The notes beneath the pieces were generated by a model that was given only the letters and a program-made list of their open reading frames with translations, was not told where the DNA came from and searched no databases. 64,000 nt of DNA, from the NCBI RefSeq assembly GCF_052113705.1, contig NZ_JBGQOG010000006.1, forward strand, positions 186,001 to 250,000, given 5' to 3'. The DNA comes from JBGQOG01 sp052113705 (lineage in GTDB: Bacteria > Pseudomonadota > Alphaproteobacteria > Rhodobacterales > Rhodobacteraceae). The translations under genes and the position numbers were made by a program. Positions within the stretch are counted from its first letter, which is position 1. The number at the start of each line of letters is the position of its first letter. Shown here piece after piece: positions 1 to 9,012 of this stretch.

Positions 1-670
1 GGTAGAGCATATAGGAACCGGACAGAAGGATCGCGCGGGCCATCAGATCGGCGTCATCCGAGACCAGAAAACCGCCCTCGCCTGAATTCATGTGTTTGTA
101 GGTCTGGGTGGAATAGCAGCCGATCACCCCATGGCGGCCCGAGGCGGTCCCCGCCCAGGAGGCCCCCATCGTATGCGCGCAATCCTCGATCACCCGCACC
201 CCAGCCGCGTCGCAGATCGCCATCAGCGCTTCCATATCCGCCAGATGGCCGCGCATATGGCTGAGCATCAGCACCCGCGCGCCTGTGGTATCGATCTTTG
301 CGGCGAGGTCCTTGAGATCAATCGTCAGATCCTCGGTCACCTCGACATAGGCGGGCACCAGACCCACACTGGCAATCGCCCCCGGGACCGGGGCCAGAGT
401 GAAAGCATTGGTCAGCACCACCGAGCCCGGCGCAAGGTCGAGCGTGCGGAGCGCGCAGGCGAGAGCATAGCCGCCCGAGGCCACGGCGAGGCAATAGCGC
501 GCCCCGGTGAAGGCGGCGAATTCCTCCTCAAGGAGCGCGGTTTCGGCGATCTCGCCCGGCGCCACATTGTAGCGGTGCAGCCGCCCGTGGCCGAGCACCG
601 CCAGTGCCGCATCAAGCGCCGCCCGCGGCAGGGGTTCCTGCTGGGTGAAATTGCCGGTGAAGATTTCCAT
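1..670 (-). CDS. DegT/DnrJ/EryC1/StrS family aminotransferase (3' end cut by window edge)
   Basis: PLP-dependent sugar-aminotransferase-type enzyme of which the first 223 residues are visible; the C-terminal part lies left of the window. The fold-type I pattern is clear: a small-residue PLP-binding stretch (SGGYALACAL) near residue 66, the Asp that contacts the pyridine nitrogen in VIEDCAHTMGA near residue 164, and the Schiff-base lysine in TQTYKHMNSGEGG (K192). The family transfers amino groups to keto-sugars for surface polysaccharides or antibiotics, but some members act on other substrates, so the substrate is unknown. Its ATG shares one base with the TGA of the upstream HAD phosphatase gene (TGATG), so the two are probably translated together. 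Confidence 0.8.
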   Translation of the reverse strand, partial: MEIFTGNFTQQEPLPRAALDAALAVLGHGRLHRYNVAPGEIAETALLEEEFAAFTGARYCLAVASGGYALACALRTLDLAPGSVVLTNAFTLAPVPGAIASVGLVPAYVEVTEDLTIDLKDLAAKIDTTGARVLMLSHMRGHLADMEALMAICDAAGVRVIEDCAHTMGASWAGTASGRHGVIGCYSTQTYKHMNSGEGGFLVSDDADLMARAILLSGSYMLY

Positions 671-1335
671 CAGGCGGCCCCCAGCAGTTTTTCGGCGAGA
701 TCCGGCAGATCGTCGTAATGCGCGAGCAATGCATCCGGGGCGAGGCGCGCCACCCCTTCCCCCTCGGGGCCAAAGCTGACCAGCACCACCGGCACGCCCA
801 CGGCGCGCGCGGTATCACGGTCGGTCACCGTATCGCCGATCAGGATCGAGCGATGCGCCGCGCCGCCTGCCCCGGTCACCGCCGCGAGGTAGGGCGCGGG
901 GTCGGGTTTGCGGGTGGACAGCGTATCGGCGCCGATCAGCGCCGCGAAATGGTCGCGGATGCCGAGGCGGCGGGTAAGTTCCTCGGCGAGAGCCGCCGGT
1001 TTGTTGGTGCAGATCGCCACCGCAAAGCCGCGCGCCTTCAGCGCCGCCACCGCCGCCATCGCGCCGGGATAGAGCCGGGTGTGGGTGTCGATATGCTCGG
1101 CGTAATGCGCGAGCAGTTCGGGATAATCCGCCTCAACTTCGGTTTCCGTGTGGCCGGAGCGCGCATATCCCGCCCGCAGCATCGCCCGTCCGCCGTGAAA
1201 GGCCACCAGCGCATCCGCCACCGGGTCCAGAAGATCGCCCAGCCCCCGGGCGCGGAAACAGGCATTCGCCGCCGCGATCAGATCGGCGGAAGTGTCCGCC
1301 AGCGTGCCATCCAGATCGAAAATCACCGTGCGCAT
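670..1335 (-). CDS. gph: HAD-superfamily phosphatase, phosphoglycolate phosphatase-like
   Basis: About 221 residues, the usual size for Gph. HAD motif I (FDLDGTLADT) lies at the very N-terminus with nucleophile and acid aspartates; motif III lysine is in STRKPDPAPY and motif IV in LIGDTVTDRDTA. Gph hydrolyses 2-phosphoglycolate produced by DNA repair or RuBisCO oxygenation. Start chosen at the ATG giving MRTVIFDLDG because a CAGG lies 6 nt upstream; an ATG two codons earlier (1341) is possible. The gene diverges from glmU and is coupled to the DegT aminotransferase. Related HAD enzymes act on other small phosphates, so the substrate is inferred. Confidence 0.75.
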   Translation of the reverse strand: MRTVIFDLDGTLADTSADLIAAANACFRARGLGDLLDPVADALVAFHGGRAMLRAGYARSGHTETEVEADYPELLAHYAEHIDTHTRLYPGAMAAVAALKARGFAVAICTNKPAALAEELTRRLGIRDHFAALIGADTLSTRKPDPAPYLAAVTGAGGAAHRSILIGDTVTDRDTARAVGVPVVLVSFGPEGEGVARLAPDALLAHYDDLPDLAEKLLGAA

Positions 1336-1460
1336 TGCCATCCTGCCTGTCTCAAGAACCGGTCTCGTTGTAACCTGCGGCAAGAATAGGTGAAGAGCGG
1401 CCCCTTGCGGCTGGTCGCCCCATGCGTAAAACGGGCAAGAGCAGAAGAAAAGGCATCATC

Positions 1461-2810
1461 ATGGCCCTCGCCGTTATCCTCCTTGCCGCCGGACAAGGCA
1501 GCCGCATGAATTCCGACCTTCCCAAGGTCCTGCACCGTCTGGGCGGGGTGCCTTTGTTTGCCCATGCGCTGGCGGCGGGCCGGATGCTGGAGCCTGAGCG
1601 GGTGATCCTCGTCGCGGGCCACGGGGCCGAGGCGGTGCAAAAGGCGCTGAGCGCGATTGACGCCGATGTCGAGGTGGCGCTGCAGGAAGAGCAGCTGGGC
1701 ACCGGGCACGCCGTGGCGCAGGCGCTGCCGCTGCTGGAGGGCTTTGAGGGCCGCGTGATCGTGCATTACGGCGACACGCCCTTCGTGCGCTGGGAAACGC
1801 TGGAGGCTTTGGCCGAAAGCCCCGCCGATGTCACCGTGCTCGGCTTTCACGTCAATGATCCCGAGGCGCGTTATGGCCGGCTGATCGAGGATGAGATGGG
1901 GCTGGAACGCATCGTTGAATTCAAGGATGCGACGGATGAGGAACGCGCGGTAACGCTTTGTAACTCAGGCCTTCTTTGCGCAGATGCCGATCATCTGAAA
2001 CTGCTGATCGCCGGGCTGAAGAATGAGAATGCGGCGGGGGAATATTACCTGACCGATGTGATCGCGGGGGCACGTGCGATGGGGCTGACCACCGCCGCCG
2101 TCACCTGCGACGAGACGGAGACCTTGGGCATCAACACCCGCGCCGAACTGGCCCGCGCCGAGGCCGCCTTTCAGGCCCGCGCCCGCGCGCAGGCGATGGA
2201 AGATGGCGTCACGCTGAGCGATCCGGCCTCGGTCTATTTCGCGCTGGACACGGCGATTGGCCGCGATGCGGTGATCGGTCAGCATGTGGTCTTTGGCCCG
2301 CGCGTGACTGTGGAATCCGGCGCGGAAATCCTGCCGTTCAGCCATCTGGAAGGCTGCCATGTCAGCCGTGGCGCCACCGTCGGGCCCTTTGCCCGGCTGC
2401 GTCCCGGCGCTGAACTGGCCGAAGATGTGCATGTGGGCAATTTCGTTGAAATCAAGAATGCCATTTTGGATGAAGGGGTTAAGGTGGGTCACCTCACCTA
2501 TATCGGCGATGCGCAGGTGGGCGAGCACACCAATATCGGCGCGGGCACCGTCACCTGCAATTACGATGGGGTGATGAAGCACCGCACGACGATTGGCGCG
2601 CATGCCTTCATCGGCTCTTCGACCATGCTGGTGGCGCCGGTGAATGTGGGGGCGCATGCGCTGACCGGCTCCGGCTCGGTCATCACCGAGGATGTGCCCG
2701 AGGGCGCGGTGGCCTTGGGGCGCGCGAAACAGGTGACCAAGCCGGGTCTGGCGGTGAAACTGATGGATATGCTGCGGGCCGAGAAAGCCCGCCGGGCGGG
2801 GAAACAGTAA
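1461..2810 (+). CDS. glmU: Bifunctional GlmU: N-acetylglucosamine-1-phosphate uridyltransferase / glucosamine-1-phosphate acetyltransferase
   Basis: Catalyses the last two steps to UDP-N-acetylglucosamine, precursor of peptidoglycan and lipid A. At 449 residues it has normal length. The N-terminal nucleotidyltransferase begins with the signature LAAGQGSRMNSDLPKVLH; the C-terminal half (from about residue 250) is a left-handed beta-helix of hexapeptide repeats, including the acetyltransferase-site region GAGTVTCNYDGVMKHRT. Start at 1461 is favoured by an AGAAAAGG-type ribosome site 5-8 nt upstream rather than an in-frame ATG at 1422. The stop codon is immediately followed by the glmS ATG, so the two are cotranscribed and supply the amino-sugar pathway together. 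Confidence 0.96.
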   Translation: MALAVILLAAGQGSRMNSDLPKVLHRLGGVPLFAHALAAGRMLEPERVILVAGHGAEAVQKALSAIDADVEVALQEEQLGTGHAVAQALPLLEGFEGRVIVHYGDTPFVRWETLEALAESPADVTVLGFHVNDPEARYGRLIEDEMGLERIVEFKDATDEERAVTLCNSGLLCADADHLKLLIAGLKNENAAGEYYLTDVIAGARAMGLTTAAVTCDETETLGINTRAELARAEAAFQARARAQAMEDGVTLSDPASVYFALDTAIGRDAVIGQHVVFGPRVTVESGAEILPFSHLEGCHVSRGATVGPFARLRPGAELAEDVHVGNFVEIKNAILDEGVKVGHLTYIGDAQVGEHTNIGAGTVTCNYDGVMKHRTTIGAHAFIGSSTMLVAPVNVGAHALTGSGSVITEDVPEGAVALGRAKQVTKPGLAVKLMDMLRAEKARRAGKQ

Positions 2811-4625
2811 ATGTGTGGAATCATTGGTGTTCTGGGCAATCACGAAGCCGCGCCGCAGCTGGTGGAATCGCTGAAACGGCTGGAATATCGCGGCTATGAC
2901 AGCGCGGGCATCGCCACGGTGAACGGGGGCGTCCTCGACCGTCGCCGCGCGGTGGGCAAGCTGGTGAACCTCTCGGACCTGCTGGTGCATGAGCCTTTGG
3001 CGGGCAAAGCCGGGATCGGCCATACCCGCTGGGCCACGCATGGTGCGGCGACCACGGGCAATGCGCACCCGCACCGCTCGGGCCCCGTTGCGGTGGTGCA
3101 CAACGGAATTATTGAGAATTTCAAGGAGTTGCGGGCCGAACTTGCCACGTTCGGTTTGACGCAGGAATCCGAGACCGACACCGAAACCGTTGTGATGTTG
3201 ACCCGGCACTACATGGAGCAGGGCAAATCCGCCCGCGAGGCGGCCACCGCGACACTGGCGCGGCTGGAGGGGGCCTTTGCGCTGCTCTTTCTCTTTGAGG
3301 GCGAGGAAGACCTGCTGATCGCCGCCCGCAAGGGCAGCCCGCTGGCCATTGGCCATGGGACGGGCGAGATGTTCGTGGGCTCGGATGCCATCGCGCTGGC
3401 GCCGATGACCGACCGCATCACCTATCTGGAAGAGGGCGATTACGCCTTTGTCACCCGGCAGGGCGCCGAAATCTTTGACCGCGAGGGCCGCCCCGCCAAC
3501 CGTGAGATCCACCAGATCGACCTTGGTCAGGCGCGGATCGAAAAGGCGGGCTACAAGCATTTCATGGCGAAGGAAATCGCCGAGCAGCCCGCGGTTCTGG
3601 GCGACGCTTTGGCGCATTATCTGAAAGGTTCCGCGCTCAACCTGCCGGAGGAATTGGATTTTTCCAACCTCGATCGGCTAACCCTCGTGGCCTGCGGCAC
3701 GGCCTCTTATGCCTGCCATGTGGCGAAATACTGGTTCGAGAGCCTCGCGCATCTGCCCTGCGAGATCGATGTGGCCTCCGAGTTCCGCTACCGCGAGCCG
3801 CCCTTGCCCGCGAAAAGCTGGGCGCTGTTTGTCAGCCAGTCGGGCGAGACGGCGGACACGCTGGCCGCCCTGCGCTATGCCGCACCGCGGGTGGAAAAGA
3901 CGCTGGCGGTGGTCAATGTCCCCACCTCCTCCATCGCGCGGGAAGCGGATCTGGCGCTGCCGATTCTGGCGGGGGTTGAGGTGGGTGTCGCCTCGACCAA
4001 GGCCTTCTCCTGCCAGCTGCTGGTGCTGGCCGTGCTGGCGCTGAAGGCGGGCCGGGATCGCGGCGTGCTGAGCGAGGCGGATCTGGCGGGCCATCTGGAA
4101 ACCCTGCGGCTGATGCCGGGGCTGATGAACCAGGCGCTGGCGCTTTCGGGCGAGATCGAGACCCTGGCCGAGCGGCTGGCCGAGGCGCAGGACATCTTGT
4201 TTCTGGGGCGTGGGCCGATGTATCCGATCGCGCTTGAGGGCGCGCTGAAACTGAAAGAAATCAGCTACATCCACGCCGAAGGTTATGCATCGGGCGAGCT
4301 GAAACATGGCCCCATCGCGCTGATCGACCGCATGGTGCCGGTGGTGGTGATCGCGCCGCATGACCGCCTGTTCGACAAGACCGTCTCCAACATGCAGGAG
4401 GTGATGGCGCGGCACGGCAAGGTGCTGCTTATCTCGGATGCGCGCGGCCTTGCCGAGGCGGCCGAGGGCACCTGGGCCACGCTGAAACTCCCCGCCGTGG
4501 CCGAGCCTTTCGCGCCGCTGCTCTACACGATACCCGCCCAGCTTCTGGCCTATCATACGGCGGTCGCCAAAGGCACCGATGTGGACCAGCCCCGCAATCT
4601 CGCCAAATCGGTGACCGTTGAGTAA
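2811..4625 (+). CDS. glmS: Glutamine-fructose-6-phosphate aminotransferase (isomerizing)
   Basis: Makes glucosamine-6-phosphate from fructose-6-phosphate and glutamine, the committed step of the hexosamine pathway. 604 residues, typical. It starts MCGIIGVLGN, giving the N-terminal nucleophile Cys after Met removal, followed by the glutaminase type-2 domain (GHTRWATHG, NGIIENF). Two SIS isomerase domains follow from about residue 280 (CGTASYACH; SQSGETADT), and the C-terminus ends in the family motif DQPRNLAKSVTVE. No gap separates it from glmU. No glmS ribozyme is expected or seen, because only the glmU stop codon precedes it. Confidence 0.97.
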   Translation: MCGIIGVLGNHEAAPQLVESLKRLEYRGYDSAGIATVNGGVLDRRRAVGKLVNLSDLLVHEPLAGKAGIGHTRWATHGAATTGNAHPHRSGPVAVVHNGIIENFKELRAELATFGLTQESETDTETVVMLTRHYMEQGKSAREAATATLARLEGAFALLFLFEGEEDLLIAARKGSPLAIGHGTGEMFVGSDAIALAPMTDRITYLEEGDYAFVTRQGAEIFDREGRPANREIHQIDLGQARIEKAGYKHFMAKEIAEQPAVLGDALAHYLKGSALNLPEELDFSNLDRLTLVACGTASYACHVAKYWFESLAHLPCEIDVASEFRYREPPLPAKSWALFVSQSGETADTLAALRYAAPRVEKTLAVVNVPTSSIAREADLALPILAGVEVGVASTKAFSCQLLVLAVLALKAGRDRGVLSEADLAGHLETLRLMPGLMNQALALSGEIETLAERLAEAQDILFLGRGPMYPIALEGALKLKEISYIHAEGYASGELKHGPIALIDRMVPVVVIAPHDRLFDKTVSNMQEVMARHGKVLLISDARGLAEAAEGTWATLKLPAVAEPFAPLLYTIPAQLLAYHTAVAKGTDVDQPRNLAKSVTVE

Positions 4626-4631
4626 TTTGCC

Positions 4632-5411
4632 ATGAGCATCACGATCGAAACTGCCCTGACCCAATTGAAGGCTCTGGGCGATGCGACCCGCGCCACAGAG
4701 GCCGCCGCCTATCACAAGGTGGACCGGATCTACTGGGGCGTCACCGTGCCGGAAATTGACGCTTTGGCAAAGGCCTGGCGGCCGGAGTTGACGCTGGAGG
4801 AACGGGTGGATCTCGCCTCGGCGCTCTGGGACAGCGATATCCATGAGGCGAAAGTCGCCGCCGCGAAACTGCTGACGCAGGCGCGGATCAAGGGGGATGA
4901 ACCGGTCTGGGAACTGATCGCCTCCTGGGTGCCGGGCTTTGACGCCTGGGCGATTGCCGATCACGCCTGCAAGGCGGGGGAAAAGCGGCTGGAGGCCGAT
5001 CCGGAGCGGCTGGATGCGCTGGAAGACTGGCTCGAGAGCGAGAACATGTGGACCCGGCGCGCGGCGCTGGTGATGACGCATCCTTTCACCAAATCGAACA
5101 ACCCGAAACCGGCGGAACTGGCGGCGCGCGAGCGGGTGCTGAGCTGGTGTGTGTTCCTCGCCGAGGACCGGGATTGGTTCATTCAGAAGGCCATCGCGGG
5201 CTGGCTGCGGGATCTGTCCAAGCACGATCCGGCGCGGGTGGCGCAATGGCTGCGCGGCTATGGGCCGGATCTGAAGAAATTCGCCCGGATCGAGGCGGCG
5301 AAATATCTGCCGGAAGTGCTGGCGGTGCCGGCAGAGGCCTTGGCGGCGGAGGACTCCATTGATGACGCAGCGCCGGTGACGGATGCGGAAGCCTCCGGCG
5401 GGGATATTTAA
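4632..5411 (+). CDS. DNA alkylation repair protein (AlkD-like HEAT-repeat glycosylase)
   Basis: 259 residues made of HEAT-like helical repeats characteristic of the AlkC/AlkD family, which excises positively charged 3- and 7-methylpurines. Supporting motifs are the tryptophan/aspartate pattern FDAWAIADHAC near residue 100 and DRDWFIQKAIAGWLRDLS near residue 180, where AlkD carries its DNA-contacting Trp/Asp residues. The C-terminal 25 residues are acidic and alanine-rich, probably a disordered tail. It starts 6 nt after glmS and may be read through from glmUS. A GC-rich hairpin follows. Damage-specific activity is inferred from the family. Confidence 0.82.
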   Translation: MSITIETALTQLKALGDATRATEAAAYHKVDRIYWGVTVPEIDALAKAWRPELTLEERVDLASALWDSDIHEAKVAAAKLLTQARIKGDEPVWELIASWVPGFDAWAIADHACKAGEKRLEADPERLDALEDWLESENMWTRRAALVMTHPFTKSNNPKPAELAARERVLSWCVFLAEDRDWFIQKAIAGWLRDLSKHDPARVAQWLRGYGPDLKKFARIEAAKYLPEVLAVPAEALAAEDSIDDAAPVTDAEASGGDI

Positions 5412-5424
5412 GATCAGGCAAAGG

Positions 5425-5448
5425 GGGGCCGGGAAAGTGACCGGCCCC
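5425..5448 (+). terminator. GC-rich hairpin after the alkylation repair gene
   Basis: GGGGCCGG (5425-5432) pairs perfectly with CCGGCCCC (5441-5448) around an 8-nt loop, 14 nt after the stop codon. There is no T-run directly after it, but a CTTTTT lies at 5466-5471. It probably ends the glmU-glmS-repair transcript before moaA. Confidence 0.5.
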
Positions 5449-5538
5449 TCTGCCTTGCGGCAATCTTTTTGCAGTTTTGAGAGGCGACCGGGGGTGGCCT
5501 CTCTTGCCGAGGGGGGCGGCACGGCTTACCTCTGAGCG

Positions 5539-6555
5539 ATGAACACGCGCGCGCCCCTGCCCCTGATTGATCCTTTCGCCCGGCCGATCCGCTATTTGCG
5601 GGTCTCGGTCACCGACCGTTGTGATTTTCGCTGCACCTATTGCATGGCCGAACAGATGCAGTTCCTGCCGAAAAAGGATCTGCTGACGCTGGAGGAGCTG
5701 GACCGCCTGGCCTCGACTTTCATCGGGCTGGGGGTGGAAAAGCTGCGGATCACCGGTGGGGAACCTTTGGTGCGGCGCGGGATCATGACCTTTTTTCAGG
5801 GCATGTCGCGGCATCTGGAAAGCGGCGCGCTGAAAGAGCTGACGCTGACCACCAATGGCAGCCAGCTGGCGCGCTTTGCCGATGATCTGGCGGCCTGTGG
5901 TGTAAAGCGGATCAATGTCTCGCTCGACACGCTGGAGCCGGGCAAATTCGCCGAGATCACCCGCTGGGGCAAGCTGGAGCCCGTGCTCGAGGGGATCCGC
6001 GCGGCGACACAGGCGGGGATCCGGGTCAAGATCAACACCGTGGCGCTGAAAGGTTTCAACGAGGCGGAGTTGTTCTCGCTGGTGGAATGGTGTGGTGGCG
6101 AGGGGCATGATCTGACCTTCATCGAGGTCATGCCGATGGGCGAGATGGGCGAAGAGCTGCGGCTCGACCAATATTGGGCGCTGAGCGATCTGCGCGGGCG
6201 GTTGGCGGAGCGCTTCTCGCTGGAAGACTTGGATGAAAACTCGGGCGGCCCCGCGCGCTATGTGCGGCTGCGCGAAACCGGGCAGAAGATCGGCTTTATC
6301 ACCCCCCTCACGCATAATTTCTGCGAAAGCTGCAACCGGGTGCGGGTGACCTGCACGGGCGAGTTGTACATGTGTCTGGGGCAGGAAGACCGCGCCGATC
6401 TGCGCGCGCCGCTGCGGGCGAGCGCAGAGGATGCCGCCCTGGTCGAGGCCATCCGCGCGGCGATTGCGCGCAAGCCGAAGGGGCATGATTTTGACTATTC
6501 GCGCGCGCATGTGGCCGGGCAGATGCCGCGCCACATGAGCCATACCGGCGGCTGA
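5539..6555 (+). CDS. moaA: GTP 3',8-cyclase MoaA
   Basis: Radical SAM enzyme that with MoaC converts GTP to cyclic pyranopterin monophosphate, the first step of molybdenum cofactor synthesis. 338 residues. The SAM [4Fe-4S] cluster ligands are C28, C32 and C35 (CDFRCTYC); the second, GTP-binding cluster ligands are C262, C265 and C279, matching the CX2CX13C rule. The C-terminus ends in the functional Gly-Gly. Other SAM-pocket signatures (ITGGEPLVR) are present. It stands alone here; no other moa gene is adjacent. It converges on the receiver-like gene with a 4-nt gap. Confidence 0.96.
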   Translation: MNTRAPLPLIDPFARPIRYLRVSVTDRCDFRCTYCMAEQMQFLPKKDLLTLEELDRLASTFIGLGVEKLRITGGEPLVRRGIMTFFQGMSRHLESGALKELTLTTNGSQLARFADDLAACGVKRINVSLDTLEPGKFAEITRWGKLEPVLEGIRAATQAGIRVKINTVALKGFNEAELFSLVEWCGGEGHDLTFIEVMPMGEMGEELRLDQYWALSDLRGRLAERFSLEDLDENSGGPARYVRLRETGQKIGFITPLTHNFCESCNRVRVTCTGELYMCLGQEDRADLRAPLRASAEDAALVEAIRAAIARKPKGHDFDYSRAHVAGQMPRHMSHTGG

Positions 6556-6559
6556 CCCT

Positions 6560-6937
6560 TCAGGCGCAGACCAGCGCCCGGCGCAAGGCAGCCTCAAGCA
6601 TGTCGGTGGTGAAGGGTTTTTCCAGCGTCAGCCAGCCCTCCGGCGCGGGGTCGCGTTGCAGGTCCTGATCGCCGATCAGCACCACACGCGTGGCGCGGGC
6701 GCGCAGCACATCGCTCAGGCCCGACTGCCGCAACCGTTCGCTCGAAAACCCCACCAGCACCAGATCAGGCGGCATATCCGCCAGGGTCAGCCGTGACACA
6801 GCCGCCTCCGGGCTGCTGACCCGGGTGACGCGGGCCTGCGGCAGATGCAGGGCGACCGTCTCGGCGATATCAACCGCGACAATCATATTAGCCTCGACCA
6901 CCAACACATCCGGGCGGTGGTCTCCCTGCGTCAACAT
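6560..6937 (-). CDS. Degenerate response-regulator receiver protein
   Basis: A 125-residue single-domain protein with the alternating beta/alpha pattern of a CheY-like receiver and the conserved switch lysine in TLEKPF (K107). However, the acidic pair after strand 1 is reduced to VVEAN (E15), and the phospho-acceptor position after PDLVLV is glycine (G63) instead of aspartate. It should therefore not be phosphorylated in the normal way. It could act as a pseudo-receiver binding partner. There is no output domain and no kinase next to it. It diverges from the Crp/Fnr regulator gene, which may be a functional neighbour. Confidence 0.65.
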   Translation of the reverse strand: MLTQGDHRPDVLVVEANMIVAVDIAETVALHLPQARVTRVSSPEAAVSRLTLADMPPDLVLVGFSSERLRQSGLSDVLRARATRVVLIGDQDLQRDPAPEGWLTLEKPFTTDMLEAALRRALVCA

Positions 6938-7055
6938 CCTGAAAATCCTTTTTGAAACCGGCAGGAACCGCCCCCACGGGGGCCGCGTTGCCCCCTGAAG
7001 GTTAACGCCTGCCGGACCGGCGCGCAGTTAACTGTGACATAGGAAGGTCCGAGAG

Positions 7056-7784
7056 ATGAAAACCGCCTGCGCCCATTGCCCGCTCCGCTGCCTGCCGCAA
7101 TTCCAGCCGATGAGCGAGGCGGATGTTGAGTTCATGCAGGTCCTCAAACGCGGCGAGATGGTGGTGGACCCGGGCACCACGCTGTTCGTCGAAGGCGCCT
7201 CCAGCCCGCAGCTTTACACGGTGCTGAGCGGCATGGGGCTGCGTTACAAGACATTGGAAGATGGGCGGCGGCAGGTGGTGAACTTTGTTTTCCCGGGCGA
7301 TTACCTCGGCCTGCAATCGGCGGTGATGGGCGAGATGCGGCATTCGATCGAAGCCTCGACGCCGATGGTGCTCTGCGTGTTCAACCGCACCGACCTGTGG
7401 GAGATTTTCCGCAACCACCCGGAACGGGCGTTTTCGCTGACCTGGCTCGGCTCGGTCGAGGAGCATTTCCTGTCGGATGCTTTGGCGACTTTGGGCCAGC
7501 GCGAAGCCTATGAGCGGGTGGCCTGGGCGCTCTATCGCATCTGGTCGCGGCTGGCGGCGATGGAAATGGTGCGCGACGGTTCGGTGCCGCTGCCCTACCG
7601 ACAACGGGATCTGGCGGATGCGGTGGGGCTGTCGCTGGTGCACACCAACAAGACGCTGGCCAAGCTGCGCGGCGCCGGGATCGCCGATTGGCGCGGCGGG
7701 CGGCTTTATGTCACCGATCCGCTGGCTTTGGCCAAGATCGGCGCCTTGGAGCCGGACCATATCGAGCTGCGCCCGCTGTTTTGA
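7056..7784 (+). CDS. Crp/Fnr family transcriptional regulator with FNR-like cysteines
   Basis: 242 residues: a cyclic-nucleotide-binding-fold sensor domain (about 25-140) and a winged helix (about 165-225, YRQRDLADAVGLSLVHTNKTLAKLR). Four cysteines could bind an Fe-S cluster: C5, C8 and C12 at the N-terminus, plus C107. C12 to C107 is 95 residues, close to the C29-C122 distance of E. coli FNR, but the N-terminal spacing is CX2CX3C rather than CX2CX5C. The recognition helix (SLVHTNKTL) lacks the ExxSR of FNR, so a different DNA site is expected. This could be an oxygen or redox sensor; the cluster is inferred. A start at 7056 is supported by AGGAAGG about 11 nt upstream. Confidence 0.75.
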   Translation: MKTACAHCPLRCLPQFQPMSEADVEFMQVLKRGEMVVDPGTTLFVEGASSPQLYTVLSGMGLRYKTLEDGRRQVVNFVFPGDYLGLQSAVMGEMRHSIEASTPMVLCVFNRTDLWEIFRNHPERAFSLTWLGSVEEHFLSDALATLGQREAYERVAWALYRIWSRLAAMEMVRDGSVPLPYRQRDLADAVGLSLVHTNKTLAKLRGAGIADWRGGRLYVTDPLALAKIGALEPDHIELRPLF

Positions 7785-7845
7785 CGGGCGCAGCCTTGTC
7801 GGGTCAGAGCGCGCCCATCAGGCAGCGCGCTTCAGATGGTGGGCA

Positions 7846-9012
7846 TCAGGCGGCGGGCATCCGCGCTTCGACCATGCCCGCATACCAGCTGGCGCCAAAG
7901 GGCGCGGCATTGTCGTCAAAGTTATAGGCCGGATGGTGCAGGCCCGCCGTGTCGCCATTGCCGAGGAAAATATAGGCGCCGGGGCGTTCGTTCAGCATAT
8001 AGCTGAAATCCTCGGCCCCCATCAGCGGCGCGGCATCGGCATTGACCTGCCCGGAGACGGATTGCGCCACCTCCACCGCATAGCCGGTTTCCACCGGGGC
8101 GTTCATCGTCACCGGATAGCCGCGCATGTAATTCACCTCAGCCCGGGCGCCGAGCGCCAGCGCCGTGCCCTCGGCCACCTGGCTCACCCGCGCCTGCACG
8201 AAATCCTGCACCTCGGGGTCCATCGTCCGCACCGTGCCGCGCAGCAGCACGCTTTCGGGAATCACATTATGCGCCTCGGATTCGGTGCGGAAGGTGCAGA
8301 CCGAAACCACCACCTGTTTCAGCGGATCGACATTGCGCGAGGCGATGGATTGCAGCGCCACCACGATATGCGCCGCCACCAGCGTCGTGTCCACGCCCAG
8401 ATGCGGGCTCGCGGCATGCGCGCCCTTGCCGGTCACCACGATGTCGAACTGATCGGCGGCGGCCATCATCGCGCCGGGCCGGATCGCGAAATGGCCGACC
8501 GGAATCCCCGGCATATTGTGCATGCCATAAACCTCCTGAATGCCGAATCGCTCGATCATCCCGTCCTGCACCATCTCGCGCCCGCCGCCGCCCCCCTCTT
8601 CGGCGGGCTGAAAGATGACAATCGCGGTGCCGTCGAAATTCCGCGTCTCGGCCAGATATTTCGCGGCACCCAGCAGCATCGACGTGTGCCCGTCATGGCC
8701 GCAGGCATGCATCTTGCCGGGCGTTTTCGACGCATAGTCAAGGCCCGTCGCTTCAAAGATCGGCAGCGCGTCCATATCCGCGCGCAGGCCGACAACCTTG
8801 CCCGCGCTGTCGGTTTTGCCGCGGATCACCCCCACGACACCGGTGCGGCCAATGCCCTCAACCACCTCGTCACAGCCAAAATCGCGCAGCAGGCCCGCCA
8901 CTTTGCCCGCGGTGCGGTGGACATCATAGAGCAGCTCGGGATTTTGGTGGAAATCGCGTCGCCATTCGGTGATTTCGGGCAACATTTCGGCAAAGCGGTT
9001 CTTCACGGGCAT
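7846..9012 (-). CDS. M20 family amidohydrolase / hippurate hydrolase-like metallopeptidase
   Basis: 388 residues with the M20D signatures: MHACGHDGHTSMLLGAA (metal ligands Cys and His), the FQPAEEGGGGG glutamate pair (general base and metal ligand) and a C-terminal GAEDFSYML metal-binding segment. Members hydrolyse N-acyl amino acids, hippurate or indole-acetyl amino acids. The start at 9012 is set by AAGGAG eight nt upstream; an in-frame ATG at 9060 has no such site. It diverges from the peptide ABC transporter across 590 bp, so the two may cooperate in using imported N-acylated amino acids or peptides; that link is inferred from proximity. Confidence 0.85.
   Translation of the reverse strand: MPVKNRFAEMLPEITEWRRDFHQNPELLYDVHRTAGKVAGLLRDFGCDEVVEGIGRTGVVGVIRGKTDSAGKVVGLRADMDALPIFEATGLDYASKTPGKMHACGHDGHTSMLLGAAKYLAETRNFDGTAIVIFQPAEEGGGGGREMVQDGMIERFGIQEVYGMHNMPGIPVGHFAIRPGAMMAAADQFDIVVTGKGAHAASPHLGVDTTLVAAHIVVALQSIASRNVDPLKQVVVSVCTFRTESEAHNVIPESVLLRGTVRTMDPEVQDFVQARVSQVAEGTALALGARAEVNYMRGYPVTMNAPVETGYAVEVAQSVSGQVNADAAPLMGAEDFSYMLNERPGAYIFLGNGDTAGLHHPAYNFDDNAAPFGASWYAGMVEARMPAA

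Noticed and set aside
1965..6597. Several long minus-strand frames opposite glmU, glmS, the alkylation repair gene and moaA
   Set aside because: All are antisense to well-identified genes and have shadow-frame composition.
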